64,000 nt of DNA from Streptomyces caniferus (GCF_009811555.1 NZ_BLIN01000003.1:1240001-1304000), one strand, 5' to 3'; shown: positions 25,564 to 35,097, counted from the stretch's first letter. Notes: generated from the letters alone by a model not told the origin. Program-made: numbers and translations.

Positions 25564-26071
25564 GTCATCAACTCCGGTCCGAGGAGGCTGTCGCGACGGC
25601 CGACGGTGCACCCGCCCGCACCCCGGCACCGCGTGCCCGGGCCGGCACCGCGCGTCCCACCACCGACTCGACGTCACCGCACGCCCCATGAACCGACAAC
25701 AACACACGCACTTCGCGAATCTCCCATTTCTGCAGGTTCTGGCCTCGGCCCGCGATTCTGTCCCACCACCGGGGCCTTGCCGCAAGCCCCCCAGTGCGCT
25801 ATAAGTTGAGAGTGGCAAGGAGTGGGTACTCCTCCGTGCTCTCGCCGCCGGCCTCGCCGTCGGCCGCATCATCCGCCTCCTCGTCCGCTCCGGACGGACC
25901 GGCCCTCCCCGCGCATCGCCCAAGCCCCTCCGCGCCTCGGCGACGCACCCCGTACAGCGGCCGCTGCGCTACGAGGCGTCGGCACACCAGCCCCCCGAGA
26001 AACGGCAGCAGGGCCGCCCGCCTGCGCAAAGACGCGCGTCGCGCGGCGGACGGCCCCGGTGCCCTTGCCAG
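25564..26071. other. long gene-free region containing the helR promoter
   Basis: About 500 bp separate helR from the MFS gene. The left part is the presumed long helR leader with the RAE at 25771-25790. From 25803 to 26071 no frame with a ribosome site or recognisable protein was found; the 76-codon minus-strand frame at 25799-26029 is Arg/Ala/Gly-rich and unconvincing. Confidence 0.5.
25771..25790 (-). promoter_or_regulatory. rifamycin-associated element (RAE)
   Basis: On the minus strand the sequence GGGGCTTGCGGCAAGGCCCC is an imperfect palindrome matching the RAE found upstream of rifamycin-resistance genes in actinomycetes, including helR. Its TTGCGG could serve as a -35 with CAGAAT 19 bp downstream as the -10. 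Position and orientation fit rifamycin-inducible helR transcription. Confidence 0.88.
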
Positions 26072-27346
26072 TTACGGCTGCGGATCGCGGGCGTCGTAGC
26101 GGGCGAAGGCGCGGCGGCCGAGGCCCAGTCCGGTCACCACCAGGACGCAGGCCAGGCCGCCGCCGATCACCGCGGTGGCCGGGGAGGTCAGGTCGGCCGC
26201 CGATCCGGCGAGGAAGTCGCCCAGCCGCGGCCCGCCGGCGACCACGACGATGAAGACGCCCTGGAGCCGGCCGCGCATCGCGTCCGGCGTCGCGGCCTGC
26301 AGCATCGTGCTGCGGAACACCATCGACACGGTGTCCGCACAACCGGCGACGGCCAGGAAGAACAGGCCGAACCACAGGTGCCGGGAGAGTCCGAAGCAGG
26401 CGATGGCCGCGCCCCAGGCGGCCACCGCGATCAGGATGGCCAGGCCGTGCCGGCGGATTCCGCCGAGCCAGCCGGAGAACAGCCCGCCCAGTACGGCGCC
26501 CACCGCGGGCGCGGCCACCAGGAGGCCGACGGTCTTGGCGTCCCCGGCGAACCAGAGCACCGCGACCGCGGGGAACAAGGCGCGCGGCTGGGCGAGCACC
26601 ATCGCCGCCAGGTCCGAGAAGAACGTCATCCGCAGGTTGGGCCGGGTGGCGAGAAAGCGCAGGCCGTCCAGTACGGAGGCTCGGCGCCGCGGCCCCTCCC
26701 CCTGGTCGGGTCGCATGGAGGGCAGTCGCCACATCGCGTACAGCGAGCCGCTGAAGGCCACCACATCGATCAGATACGCGGCCTGATAGCCCCACAGGCC
26801 GACGATGACACCGCCCAGCATCGGCCCGCCCATCAGACCGAGGTTGCTGGTCAGAGAGTTGAGAGCGTTGGCGGCCGGCAGCTGTTCGGGGGGCAGCAGC
26901 CGCGGGATCATCGACGAGCGGGCCGGTGAGTTCATCGCGAAGCAGACGGCCTGGCAGGCGACGACGGTGTAGAGCAGCCAGACCCGGTGATATCCGGCCA
27001 CCGCGGCGGTGGCCAGCACGAGGGACATCGCGGTGGCCCCCGCCGCGCTGTAGAGGCCCAGTGTGCGGCGGTCGACGGTATCGGCGATGGCGCCGCCGTA
27101 CAGCCCGAAGACGACCAGGGGGACCAGGGAGCACAGGCCCACCAGACCGACCGCGAAAGTGGAGTGGGTGAGCGTGTAGACCTGCAGGGAGACCGCGAGC
27201 GCGGTCATCTGCTGCCCCATCCAGGAGATGGTGTTGCCGCACCACAGGCGGCGGTAGTCCGGCGAGAGGCGCAGCGGGGTCAGATCGGCGAATATCCGGG
27301 AACGCAGGGGTATTTCGCTCTTCTCGGGGGTCGTTGTAGGGGCCAC
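26072..27346 (-). CDS. MFS exporter (EntS/MFS_3-type)
   Basis: This 424-aa multidrug or siderophore-type exporter has 12 predicted helices. It contains the loop between helices 2 and 3 GAIADTVDRRTLG (about 85-97) and the segment NSLTSNLGLMGGPMLGG (about 165-180), both typical of the MFS_3 group that includes the enterobactin exporter EntS. No siderophore genes are near, so the substrate is open. It lies downstream of the glutamine-synthetase-like gene with a 171-bp gap, possibly in one transcript. Confidence 0.82.
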   Translation of the reverse strand: MAPTTTPEKSEIPLRSRIFADLTPLRLSPDYRRLWCGNTISWMGQQMTALAVSLQVYTLTHSTFAVGLVGLCSLVPLVVFGLYGGAIADTVDRRTLGLYSAAGATAMSLVLATAAVAGYHRVWLLYTVVACQAVCFAMNSPARSSMIPRLLPPEQLPAANALNSLTSNLGLMGGPMLGGVIVGLWGYQAAYLIDVVAFSGSLYAMWRLPSMRPDQGEGPRRRASVLDGLRFLATRPNLRMTFFSDLAAMVLAQPRALFPAVAVLWFAGDAKTVGLLVAAPAVGAVLGGLFSGWLGGIRRHGLAILIAVAAWGAAIACFGLSRHLWFGLFFLAVAGCADTVSMVFRSTMLQAATPDAMRGRLQGVFIVVVAGGPRLGDFLAGSAADLTSPATAVIGGGLACVLVVTGLGLGRRAFARYDARDPQP

Positions 27347-27517
27347 GCGGCGCAGTAAAGCATGCTGCGGGGACCCCGCGGGCGGCAGGGCGGGAAGTGG
27401 CGCTGGGGCCGGTCGCCCCTTACCGCCCTCGGTACGGACCGCGCCTCGCCATCGGCGCGGTGAGCTCCGGCGCCCAGCCGGAGAACTCCTGGGCGATCCG
27501 CGCGGCAGCCGCCGGCC

Positions 27518-28915
27518 TCACCAGCGCCAGCGGGTGGCGGCGGCGATCGCGTCGTCCTCGCTCTCGGCGAAGTGCGCTTCCTCCGCGCGCCGGACGGCGA
27601 GCACCGCGCCGTGCAGCACCTCGCCCATCGCCTCGTACAGCGGGGCCGACTTCTCCAGCCGGTCGGCCGCCTCGGTGAGGGTGGCCGGCAGCCGGACGAT
27701 GCCCCGCCGGGCGCGCTCGCGGACGCCGAGCACGCCGGGGTCGCCGGTCTGCGGCTGCGGCAGCTGGGTCGCGGACTCGATGCCGTGCAGTCCGGCGGCG
27801 ATGACCGCGCCGACCGCGAGGTACGGGTTGGCGGCGGCGTCGAAGGTCTTGACCTCGGCATGGCCGCCGTCCGGGTCGTCGGGGGCGCCGGTGATCAGAC
27901 GCAGCGCCGCCTCCCGGTTCTCGACGCCCCAGCACTGGTAGACGCCGGCCCAGTGGGAGGGCTGCAGCCGCAGATAGCTGGCGGGCGAGGGGCAGCCGAT
28001 GGCGAGCAGGGCGGGCAGGGCGGCGAGGACGCCGCCGAGGAAGGCCGCGGCGTCCGGCGCCAGGCCCCATGCGGCGTCGGGGGTGCGGTGCAGGCTCGTG
28101 CCGTCGCGGTACAGGCTCAGGTGGAGGTGGCAGCCGTTGCCGACCTGGCCGGCGACGACCGACGGGGCGAAGGAGGCGCGCAGCCCGTGCCGGACGGAGA
28201 CGGCGCGGATGGTCTCGCGCACCAGCACCACGTCGTCGGCGGCGCGGACCGGATCGCCCGGAGCGGTGGTGACCTCGAACTGGCCGGGGGCGTACTCGGG
28301 GTGGAGCTGGAGAACGTCGATGCCCTGGACGCTGAGCGCCTCGGTGACATCGCGGAGGTAGTCCGAGAGCTCGACGACCCGGGTCATGCCGTACGCGGGG
28401 CCCGCGCAGGGGTAGTCGAGCGGCTCGTCCGCGCCGGTGGGGGCCGGGTGTCCCGCGGGGGCGCGGGTGACCACCCATTCGGTCTCGAAGCCCATCCGCA
28501 GCTCCAGGCCGGCCGTGGCCGCCCGTTCCGTCATCCGCCGGGCGAACTGCCGCTGGCAGGCGGGGTGCGGCAGGCCGAGCTGGTCGTAGCGGTCGGCCGG
28601 CGCCCAGGCCCAGCCGGGCTGAGCGGCGAGCGAGGTGACGCGGTCGAGGTCGGGGAAGAGCCGCAGGTCGCCGTCGGGGCCGCCGAGGTGCTCGGATGCG
28701 GTGATGGCGTCGTCGGAGGTGAACACGTCGAAGACCGGCGACATCCCCACCCCGCGTTCGGCCGCGGCCGCGAGCCGTTCGGCCGGGACGGTCTTGACGC
28801 GGGCGATGCCCGCATTGTCCACCCAGGTCAGCGCCACATTGCGGACGCCATCCGCCGAGAGGCGCGCCGCCAACTGGCGGGCTTCCTGCCGCTGTTCCGC
28901 AGCCCGCGATCCCAT
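27518..28915 (-). CDS. glutamine synthetase-like ligase (GlnA3/GlnA4 type)
   Basis: This 465-aa enzyme has the GS fold but is probably a gamma-glutamyl ligase for an amine rather than glutamine synthetase. Active-site elements are GFETEWVV (about 140), GNGCHLHLSL (about 260), LRLQPSHWAGVYQCWGVENREAALRL (about 320-345) and the ANPYLAVGA segment (about 375). The E-x-E pair and the HxH loop are altered relative to true GlnA, as in polyamine- and ethanolamine-specific homologues of Streptomyces. GAGG precedes ATG 28915. No polyamine catabolic genes surround it, so the substrate is unknown. Confidence 0.82.
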   Translation of the reverse strand: MGSRAAEQRQEARQLAARLSADGVRNVALTWVDNAGIARVKTVPAERLAAAAERGVGMSPVFDVFTSDDAITASEHLGGPDGDLRLFPDLDRVTSLAAQPGWAWAPADRYDQLGLPHPACQRQFARRMTERAATAGLELRMGFETEWVVTRAPAGHPAPTGADEPLDYPCAGPAYGMTRVVELSDYLRDVTEALSVQGIDVLQLHPEYAPGQFEVTTAPGDPVRAADDVVLVRETIRAVSVRHGLRASFAPSVVAGQVGNGCHLHLSLYRDGTSLHRTPDAAWGLAPDAAAFLGGVLAALPALLAIGCPSPASYLRLQPSHWAGVYQCWGVENREAALRLITGAPDDPDGGHAEVKTFDAAANPYLAVGAVIAAGLHGIESATQLPQPQTGDPGVLGVRERARRGIVRLPATLTEAADRLEKSAPLYEAMGEVLHGAVLAVRRAEEAHFAESEDDAIAAATRWRW

Positions 28916-29000
28916 AGAGCCGTCCTCACCTGACCGTGCCGATCGCTCGGCGCCCGTTCCCGCTGTGTGCCCCTGCCGGTGCGGTTCGCCGCCTCCCCGG

Positions 29001-31064
29001 TCAGGAGCAGTTGAACTCGCACCATACGCACTTTCCGCTGCCGCGCGGCTCCACACCCCAGACATCGGCCAGGCGGTCCACGAGCAGCAGTCCGCGGCCG
29101 GAGACTCCGGCCTCGCCCGGCTCGCGGCGCCGCGGCAGGCTGCTGGAGTGGTCCTCGACCTCCAGCCGCAGCAGCCGTCCGACGCTGTGCGGCATACGGA
29201 TGTTGACGACCGCCTCGCCGTCGGTGTGCAGCAGCGCATTGGTGATCAGCTCGTCGGCGACCAGCTCGATCTCCTCGGCCCGCTCCGCCGCGCCCCAGGC
29301 ACGGACCGCGGCCCGGATCATGTGCCGGGCGGCCGACAGGCCTTCGGGGTCGGCGGGCGCGATGTGCTGGCGGAACCGTCCGACGATGTCGTGCTCGGGG
29401 GCGCCGAGGCGGCGCAGCAGCAGCAGCGCCATATCGTCCTCACCGGTCCGCTCGTCCGCCGATTCGCAGAGCCGGTCGGCGAGTTGCTGGACGTCCTGGG
29501 GGCCCTGGCGGACCTCGCGGGCCAACTCGCGCATCCCGTCGTCGAGGTCGGTGCCGGGCTGTTCGACGATGCCGTCGGTGCACAGCAGCAGAGTGTCGCC
29601 GGGGGCGAGCAGGACCGTGGTGACCGGGTAGTCGAGCCGGCGGAATTCGGAGGCGATGCCGAGCGGCAGCCCGCCGGCCACCGGCAGCCTGCGGCAGATG
29701 CCCTCGGCGTGCCGGAGCAGCGGGTCGATATGGCCGGCCCGGACGATGCGGGCCGCGCCGGTGCTCAGGTCGGCGTCGACGTAGGTGCAGGTGGCGAAGC
29801 GGTCGGTGTCGAGCTCGTTGAGGAAGGCGGAGGCGCGGGCCATGACGGTGGCCGGGGCGTGCCCCTCGGCGGCGTAGGCGCGCAGCACGATCCGCAGCTG
29901 GCCCATGAGCGCCGCGGCCTGGGTGTCGTGGCCCTGGACGTCGCCGATGACGGCGGCGACCCGGCCGTCGGGCAGCGGGATCACGTCGTACCAGTCGCCG
30001 CCGATGTCCCGGCCCATCCGGGCGGAGCGGTAGCGGACGGCGATCTGCGCGCCGGCGACACCGGGGATCCGGCGCGGCAGCATGGCCTGCTGGAGGCCGG
30101 CGGCGAGATCGTGTTCCTGGTCGTAGAGCATGGCGCGGGCCAGGCTCTGCGCGATGCTGCTGCCGAGCGCCACCAGGACGTTGCGCTCCTGGTCCCGGAA
30201 GTCGCTCTCCCGCTCGAAGAAGAGGCCGATCACGCCGATCGGGCGGCCCTGCGCGATCAGCGGCAGATAGGCGGCGGAGTGGACGTTCAGCGGCTCGATG
30301 GCGGGCCACAGCCGGGGGTAGTCGCGCTTGAACGCCGCGCGGCTGCCCACGTAACGCGGAGTGAGGGTGCGCACCACTTCGCTCATCGGGAATTCGTCCC
30401 CCACCCGCGTGTACTCGAGATCGGGTACAAAACTCCCGGCCTTGCCCTCGGAGACCAGCCGGATGCGTCCCGCCTCGACGAGCCCGAGGATCACGTTCTC
30501 CGCGCCCAGCCGGCTGAGCCCCTGCTCATCGGCGAGCACCGCGATCACTTCACCGACCGTCCGGGCGTGCGCCAGGGCCGCGGTGGTGCGCTCGACGACG
30601 CTGGTGTGCCGACGGCGCTCCTCGTCGACGGCGAGCCGCTCCGCCGCGTGGGTGTATTCGTGGCTGGCGTCGCGCACCACCCCGATGATCCGGCGGGGTC
30701 GGCCGCTGCTGTCGCGGCGGATGCTGCCCTGGCTGTGGGTCCAGCGCAGCTCGCCGTCGCGCAGCCGGACCCGGAAGTAGGCGCCGTAGGAGTCGCTGCC
30801 GTCCTTGAGCGCCCGTGCGACCAGGGCGTCCAGCCGGGCCGCCTCATGGGCCGGGACGCGGCAGCCGAGCGTGGCCGGGCGGTCGTCGTACTCCGACGGG
30901 GACATGTCGAACACCTCGAGGGCGGGCGCGTCCATGTGCATCAGCCCGCTGTCGAGGTCCCAGTCGAAGCCGCCCATGCCGTTGAGGGCCAGGGTCAGGT
31001 CCGGGTGGGCGGGCCAGTCGTCCGGCACCGACACGGTGGGCCGCTTCGCTCCCCGGTCAGCCAT
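29001..31064 (-). CDS. PAS-GAF-PP2C(SpoIIE)-HATPase regulator, paralogue
   Basis: This 687-aa protein has the same order of domains as the regulator at 9.4-11.5 kb: PAS (about 27-135, YFRVRLRDGELRWTHSQGS), GAF (about 165-310), PP2C (about 325-550; GGDWYD 355-360, GDVQGHD 374-380, GEDDMALLLL) and HATPase_c (ELITNALLHTDGE, then SGRGLLLVDRLADVWG). It ends CVWCEFNCS. Start is ATG 31064; an upstream in-frame GTG at 31082 adds six residues. It is divergent from the XRE-TetR gene. Targets are probably anti-sigma or anti-anti-sigma factors elsewhere in the genome. Confidence 0.87.
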   Translation of the reverse strand: MADRGAKRPTVSVPDDWPAHPDLTLALNGMGGFDWDLDSGLMHMDAPALEVFDMSPSEYDDRPATLGCRVPAHEAARLDALVARALKDGSDSYGAYFRVRLRDGELRWTHSQGSIRRDSSGRPRRIIGVVRDASHEYTHAAERLAVDEERRRHTSVVERTTAALAHARTVGEVIAVLADEQGLSRLGAENVILGLVEAGRIRLVSEGKAGSFVPDLEYTRVGDEFPMSEVVRTLTPRYVGSRAAFKRDYPRLWPAIEPLNVHSAAYLPLIAQGRPIGVIGLFFERESDFRDQERNVLVALGSSIAQSLARAMLYDQEHDLAAGLQQAMLPRRIPGVAGAQIAVRYRSARMGRDIGGDWYDVIPLPDGRVAAVIGDVQGHDTQAAALMGQLRIVLRAYAAEGHAPATVMARASAFLNELDTDRFATCTYVDADLSTGAARIVRAGHIDPLLRHAEGICRRLPVAGGLPLGIASEFRRLDYPVTTVLLAPGDTLLLCTDGIVEQPGTDLDDGMRELAREVRQGPQDVQQLADRLCESADERTGEDDMALLLLRRLGAPEHDIVGRFRQHIAPADPEGLSAARHMIRAAVRAWGAAERAEEIELVADELITNALLHTDGEAVVNIRMPHSVGRLLRLEVEDHSSSLPRRREPGEAGVSGRGLLLVDRLADVWGVEPRGSGKCVWCEFNCS

Positions 31065-31270
31065 GTCGTCACTTTGCCACATTCACCCGGATTGCGGCGT
31101 GTCCAGCCCCTTCGCCCGCCCTCCTCGCGACAGCGTCGGACAGCAGACTGACTCATGTGTCAGCACATCCGCAACACTCTCCCGCGAACGCGGCAATACC
31201 AGGGATTCATGCCACTACCTCGCCCTCCGGCCGTTGCGATGATCTCAACGCGCTGTTACGGTCCCGGACC

Positions 31271-32140
31271 ATGGAGGACGCCCCCGGAACCCGGATCACC
31301 GACGACGCCGGCGATGTCACGGACCGTGTCCGTCGAGTGATCGCCCAGCTCGGCTGCAGCCACCGCGAATTCGCCCGCCGGATCGTGATGGACCCGTCGA
31401 AACTGTCCAGGTCGCTGGGGGGCACCCGGCGTTTCACCCTGGCCGAGATCGTCCGTATCGCCGATATCGGCGAGGTCGACACGGGCTGGCTGCTCGGCGC
31501 CCCCGAGCGGCCCGCGACGCCGCCCGACCGCGAGCCGGCGGCCGTCCCCGAGGGCGGCCGGCCGCTGCAGATCGTGCGGGAGACCGTCCGGCTGATCGCC
31601 GAGCACGGCTTCCACGGCGTACGGGTCGCCGATATCGCGGCCGCCTGCGGCACCAGTCCGGCCGCCGTGCACTACCACTTCCCCGGCCGCGACGAGCTGC
31701 TGGAGGCGGCCGTGCGCTGGTGCATGGACGAGGACACCGAACGCCGCGCCGCGGGCCTGGCCGCGGCGCCCGACGCCCGCGGCGAGCTGCTGCATCTGAT
31801 CGCCCTGCAGACGCCGCGCACCGAGCAGCAGCGCCGGCAGTGGCTGGTCTGGCTCGACCTGTGGGCCCAGGCCGCCCGCTCCACCGCCGTGGGGCGGCTG
31901 CACGAGCACTACTACCGGCAGTGGCGCACCACCGTCGCCGAGGTCGTACGCCGCGGCGTCGGCCAGGGCGTCTTCCGCCCCGTCGATCCCGAGTTCGCCG
32001 CCCTGCGGCTGACCGCCCTGATCGACGGCCTGGCCACCCAGGTGCTCGCCACCGCGCCGGACAGCACCGGCCCCGACACGATGCACGCCGCCCTGCTCGC
32101 CTTCGTCGACAGCGAACTCACCGCCGCCCCCGCCGGCTGA
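31271..32140 (+). CDS. XRE-TetR fusion regulator of the carnitine genes
   Basis: This 289-aa protein joins two DNA-binding domains. Residues about 15-72 form a Cro/CI-type HTH ([36 protein letters not shown]), and about 95-150 form a TetR N-terminal HTH ([29 protein letters not shown]), followed by a TetR_C ligand domain. Standard TetR proteins lack the first domain. It lies 68 bp upstream of, and codirectional with, the carnitine cluster, so it is probably its local repressor, sensing carnitine or a CoA product. A ribosome site is not obvious near ATG 31271. Confidence 0.85.
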   Translation: MEDAPGTRITDDAGDVTDRVRRVIAQLGCSHREFARRIVMDPSKLSRSLGGTRRFTLAEIVRIADIGEVDTGWLLGAPERPATPPDREPAAVPEGGRPLQIVRETVRLIAEHGFHGVRVADIAAACGTSPAAVHYHFPGRDELLEAAVRWCMDEDTERRAAGLAAAPDARGELLHLIALQTPRTEQQRRQWLVWLDLWAQAARSTAVGRLHEHYYRQWRTTVAEVVRRGVGQGVFRPVDPEFAALRLTALIDGLATQVLATAPDSTGPDTMHAALLAFVDSELTAAPAG

Positions 32141-32208
32141 GTCCGCCGCTCCCCACCGGCTCCCCCGCACCGAGCCCCGAGGCACGACACCCCACCGAAG
32201 GGAACCCC

Positions 32209-33096
32209 GTGAACAACGAGGTCATCATCACCTGCGCGCTCACCGGCGCCGGCGACACCGTCCACCGCTCCCCGCACGTCCCCGTGACGCCCGAGCAGAT
32301 CGCCGCGTCGGCCGTCGAGGCGGCGGCCGCGGGCGCCGCGGTGGTGCACATCCACGTGCGCGACCCCGAGACCGGCGACCCGTCGCGCGACCCGCGGCTG
32401 TACGCCGAGGTCGTCGAGCGGATCAAGGAGACCGGCACCGACGTCGTCCTCAACCTCACCGCGGGCATGGGCGGCGACCTCGTGATCGACCCCGAGCGGC
32501 CGCTCCGGCAGCTGCCCGGTACGGACCTGGTGAGCGGCCTGGAGCGGCTGCCGCACGTCGAGGAACTGCTGCCCGACATCTGCACCCTGGACTGCGGCTC
32601 CCTCAACTTCGGCGACGGCTCCAACCTCTACGTCTCCACGCCCGACATGCTGCGGACGGGCGCCCGCCGCATCCAGGAGCTCGGGGTACGGCCCGAGTTG
32701 GAGATCTTCGACACCGGTCAGCTGTGGTTCGCCCGGCAGTTGCTGGCCGAGGGGCTGCTGGACGATCCGACGGTCTTCCAGCTCTGCATGGGCATCCCCT
32801 GGGGCGCCCCGGCCGACCCGGGCGTCCTGCAGTCGATGGTGAACATGCTGCCCGAGGGCGCGCAGTGGTCGAGCTTCGCGCTCGGCCGCATGCAGATGCC
32901 CTGGGTCGCCCAGTCGATCCTCCTCGGCGGCAATGTGCGGGTCGGTCTGGAGGACAACCTCTACCTCAGCAAGGGCGTCAAGGCCACCAACGGCCACCTC
33001 GTCGAACGCGCCGTCCAGATCACCGAGTTGCTCGGCGCCACGGTCGCCACCCCCGACCAGGCACGTGCCCGGCTGGGCCTGAAGCCGCGCTCCTGA
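32209..33096 (+). CDS. cdhC: BKACE (DUF849) dehydrocarnitine cleavage enzyme
   Basis: This 295-aa zinc enzyme of the beta-keto acid cleavage family is predicted to transfer the betaine unit of 3-dehydrocarnitine to acetyl-CoA, giving betainyl-CoA and acetoacetate. Motifs are CALTGAGDT (about 9), [15 protein letters not shown] (about 44-58, zinc His pair), NLTAGMGG (about 82) and [11 protein letters not shown] (about 246). The substrate is inferred from the two genes that follow, which form the known dehydrogenase/BKACE/thioesterase set. A GAAGGGA sequence precedes the GTG start. Confidence 0.88.
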   Translation: MNNEVIITCALTGAGDTVHRSPHVPVTPEQIAASAVEAAAAGAAVVHIHVRDPETGDPSRDPRLYAEVVERIKETGTDVVLNLTAGMGGDLVIDPERPLRQLPGTDLVSGLERLPHVEELLPDICTLDCGSLNFGDGSNLYVSTPDMLRTGARRIQELGVRPELEIFDTGQLWFARQLLAEGLLDDPTVFQLCMGIPWGAPADPGVLQSMVNMLPEGAQWSSFALGRMQMPWVAQSILLGGNVRVGLEDNLYLSKGVKATNGHLVERAVQITELLGATVATPDQARARLGLKPRS

Positions 33097-33143
33097 CCGC
33101 TCACCGCCCGCCCTTCCCGCCTCTCCACGAGGAGCCGCTGCCC

Positions 33144-34115
33144 ATGCCCGAAACCACCCCCGCCCCCTGTGCCCCTGAGGACGTACGCCGTATCGCCTGT
33201 ATCGGCGCCGGAGTGATCGGCGGCGGCTGGGTCGCCCACTTCCTCGCCCGTGGCTACGGCGTCACCGCCTGGGACCCGGCCGCCGACGCCGAGGAGAAGC
33301 TCCGCCGCCTGGTGGCCGCCGCCTGGCCCGCCCTGGAACAGACAGGCCTGGCCGAGGGCGCCTCGCCGGACCGGCTGACGCTCGCCCCCACTCTCGCCGG
33401 GGCGGTCGCCGACGCCGACTTCGTCCAGGAGAGCGCCCCCGAGAACCTGGAGCTGAAGCGCTCCCTGCTCGCCGAGCTCGCCGCCGCGACCCGTCCGGGC
33501 GTGGTCATCGCCTCCTCCACCTCCGGCTACCCGATGACCGATATGCAGACGGCGGTCGAGGGCCCCGGCCGTCTGGTCGTCGGCCACCCCTTCAACCCGC
33601 CGTACCTCATCCCGCTGGTCGAGGTCGTCGGCGGCGAGCGGACGGACCGTGACGCCGTCGCCTGGGCCTCGCGCTTCTACGACCTGGCGGGCAAGTCCGT
33701 GATCACCATGGACCGCGAGCTGCCCGGCTTCATCGCCAACCGCCTCCAGGAGGCCCTCTGGCGCGAGGCGCTGCACATGGTCGCGAACGGCGAGGCCTCG
33801 GTCGGGGACATCGACGCCTCGATCACCGAGGGACCGGGGCTGCGCTGGGCGTTCATGGGCCCCTGCCTGACCTTCGCGCTGGCCGGCGGCGAGGGCGGAA
33901 TGGCCCATATGCTCGACCACTTCGGCCCGTCCCTGAAGTCGCCGTGGACCCGGCTGGCGGCTCCCGAACTGGACCGCGAGCTGCGCGACGCGATGGTCGA
34001 CGGCTGCGCGGAAGCGGCGGACGGCCGTACGTACGCGGACCTGGTCGCCGAACGCGACCAGGGCGTCATCGACGTCCTCCGCGCCACGGGCCGGCTGGGG
34101 AGCACCCGCCGATGA
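33144..34115 (+). CDS. lcdH: L-carnitine 3-dehydrogenase
   Basis: This 323-aa NAD-dependent enzyme of the 3-hydroxyacyl-CoA dehydrogenase fold oxidises L-carnitine to 3-dehydrocarnitine. The Rossmann motif is IGAGVIGGGWVAHFLARGY (about 18-36). The catalytic His is in VVGHPFNPPYLIPLVEVVGG (about 146-165), followed by FIANRLQEALWREALHM (about 195-211). The C-terminal region GLRWAFMGPCLTF fits carnitine dehydrogenases. The ATG follows GAGGAG (33129-33134 region). It overlaps the thioesterase by ATGA. Confidence 0.9.
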   Translation: MPETTPAPCAPEDVRRIACIGAGVIGGGWVAHFLARGYGVTAWDPAADAEEKLRRLVAAAWPALEQTGLAEGASPDRLTLAPTLAGAVADADFVQESAPENLELKRSLLAELAAATRPGVVIASSTSGYPMTDMQTAVEGPGRLVVGHPFNPPYLIPLVEVVGGERTDRDAVAWASRFYDLAGKSVITMDRELPGFIANRLQEALWREALHMVANGEASVGDIDASITEGPGLRWAFMGPCLTFALAGGEGGMAHMLDHFGPSLKSPWTRLAAPELDRELRDAMVDGCAEAADGRTYADLVAERDQGVIDVLRATGRLGSTRR

Positions 34116-34594
34116 CCGGCCACCGGCCCGCCGGGCTCCCGCTCTTCCGCCAGACCGTCCGGGACGACTGGATCGACTACAACGGCCACCTCAGCGAGGC
34201 CTACTACGTCCTGATCTTCGGCTTCGCCACCGACGCCCTGATGGACGCGGCCGGCCTCGACGCGGCCTACCGGGACCGCACCGGCTGCTCCCTCTACACG
34301 GTCGAGGCCCACGTCCGCTACCTGCACGAGGTCGCCCGCGGCAGCGAACTCACCGTCCGCACGACCGTGCTGGGCGTCGACGGCAAGAAACTGCGCCTCC
34401 TCCACGAGATGTTCGCCGGCGCACCGTCCGGCTCCCCGGTGGCCACCGAGGAGCTGTTCACCCTGCACGTCGACCAGACCGCCGGGAGCGCGGCGCCGCT
34501 GCCCGACGCCAGCCGGGAGTACTTCGCGGAGCTCCTCGGGCCGGCGCCCGCGTGGGCGGGCCACGGGATCCGCGCGGTGCAGCCGCACCGGTGA
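34112..34594 (+). CDS. cdhB: betainyl-CoA thioesterase (hot-dog fold)
   Basis: This 160-aa thioesterase would release glycine betaine from betainyl-CoA, completing carnitine-to-betaine conversion. The 4-hydroxybenzoyl-CoA thioesterase signature appears as DDWIDYNGHLSEAYYVLIF (about 18-36), then YTVEAHVRYLHEVARGSEL. The start lies in an ATGA overlap with the dehydrogenase stop. The last 40 residues are poor in family motifs. Confidence 0.87.
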   Translation: MTGHRPAGLPLFRQTVRDDWIDYNGHLSEAYYVLIFGFATDALMDAAGLDAAYRDRTGCSLYTVEAHVRYLHEVARGSELTVRTTVLGVDGKKLRLLHEMFAGAPSGSPVATEELFTLHVDQTAGSAAPLPDASREYFAELLGPAPAWAGHGIRAVQPHR

Positions 34595-34764
34595 ACGGCC
34601 GCGGACGGGGCCGGGCCGCCGCCCCGGTCCCGGCCCCGTCCGCGGAGCCCGCATCGGCCGGGCCGACGGACGAGCCGACGGTCGGGCCGACCGCGTCGAC
34701 CGGTCCCGCCCGGTGCCATCCTGGAAGGGCGAGGATCTTCACCACTCACCGAGGGGAAGCCACC

Positions 34765-35097
34765 ATGACCGCCACCAGGGGCCATCACATCGAGGTCGAG
34801 CAGGGCACCGACCACGTCCGCGTCACGATCGACGGCCGGCTGCTGGCCGACACCCGCCGTCCGCTCCTGCTCCACGAGACCGGCTGTCCCGTGCGGTACT
34901 ACCTCCCGCCCGAGGACGTCCGCACCGACCTGCTGACACCGTCCGGGACGCACACCGTCTGCCCCTTCAAGGGCACCGCCTCCTACTGGTCGCTTCCCGA
35001 CGGGCCGCAGGACATCGTGTGGGCCTACCCCGAACCGCGTCCCGAGGTGGCACAGATCAAGGACCACCTCTGCTTCTACGAGGTCGACGCGGACTGA
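34765..35097 (+). CDS. DUF427-family protein
   Basis: This 110-aa protein has the DUF427 features DHVRVTIDGRLLADTRRPLLLHETG (about 15-39), RYYLPPEDVR and CPFKGTASYWS (about 72-82). The fold is a small beta-barrel of unknown function; it is often found near metabolic genes in actinobacteria. GAGGGGA lies upstream of the ATG. It follows the carnitine operon by 170 bp and may be separate. Confidence 0.85.
   Translation: MTATRGHHIEVEQGTDHVRVTIDGRLLADTRRPLLLHETGCPVRYYLPPEDVRTDLLTPSGTHTVCPFKGTASYWSLPDGPQDIVWAYPEPRPEVAQIKDHLCFYEVDAD

Noticed and set aside
23098..25809. 903-codon plus-strand frame
   Set aside because: Antisense to helR; no recognisable family and Gly/Val/Arg-rich.
25799..26029. 76-codon minus-strand frame between helR and the MFS gene
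   Set aside because: No ribosome site, biased composition and overlap with the helR upstream region.
28635..31151. 838-codon plus-strand frame
   Set aside because: Antisense to the PP2C-type regulator and part of the GS-like gene; no motif.
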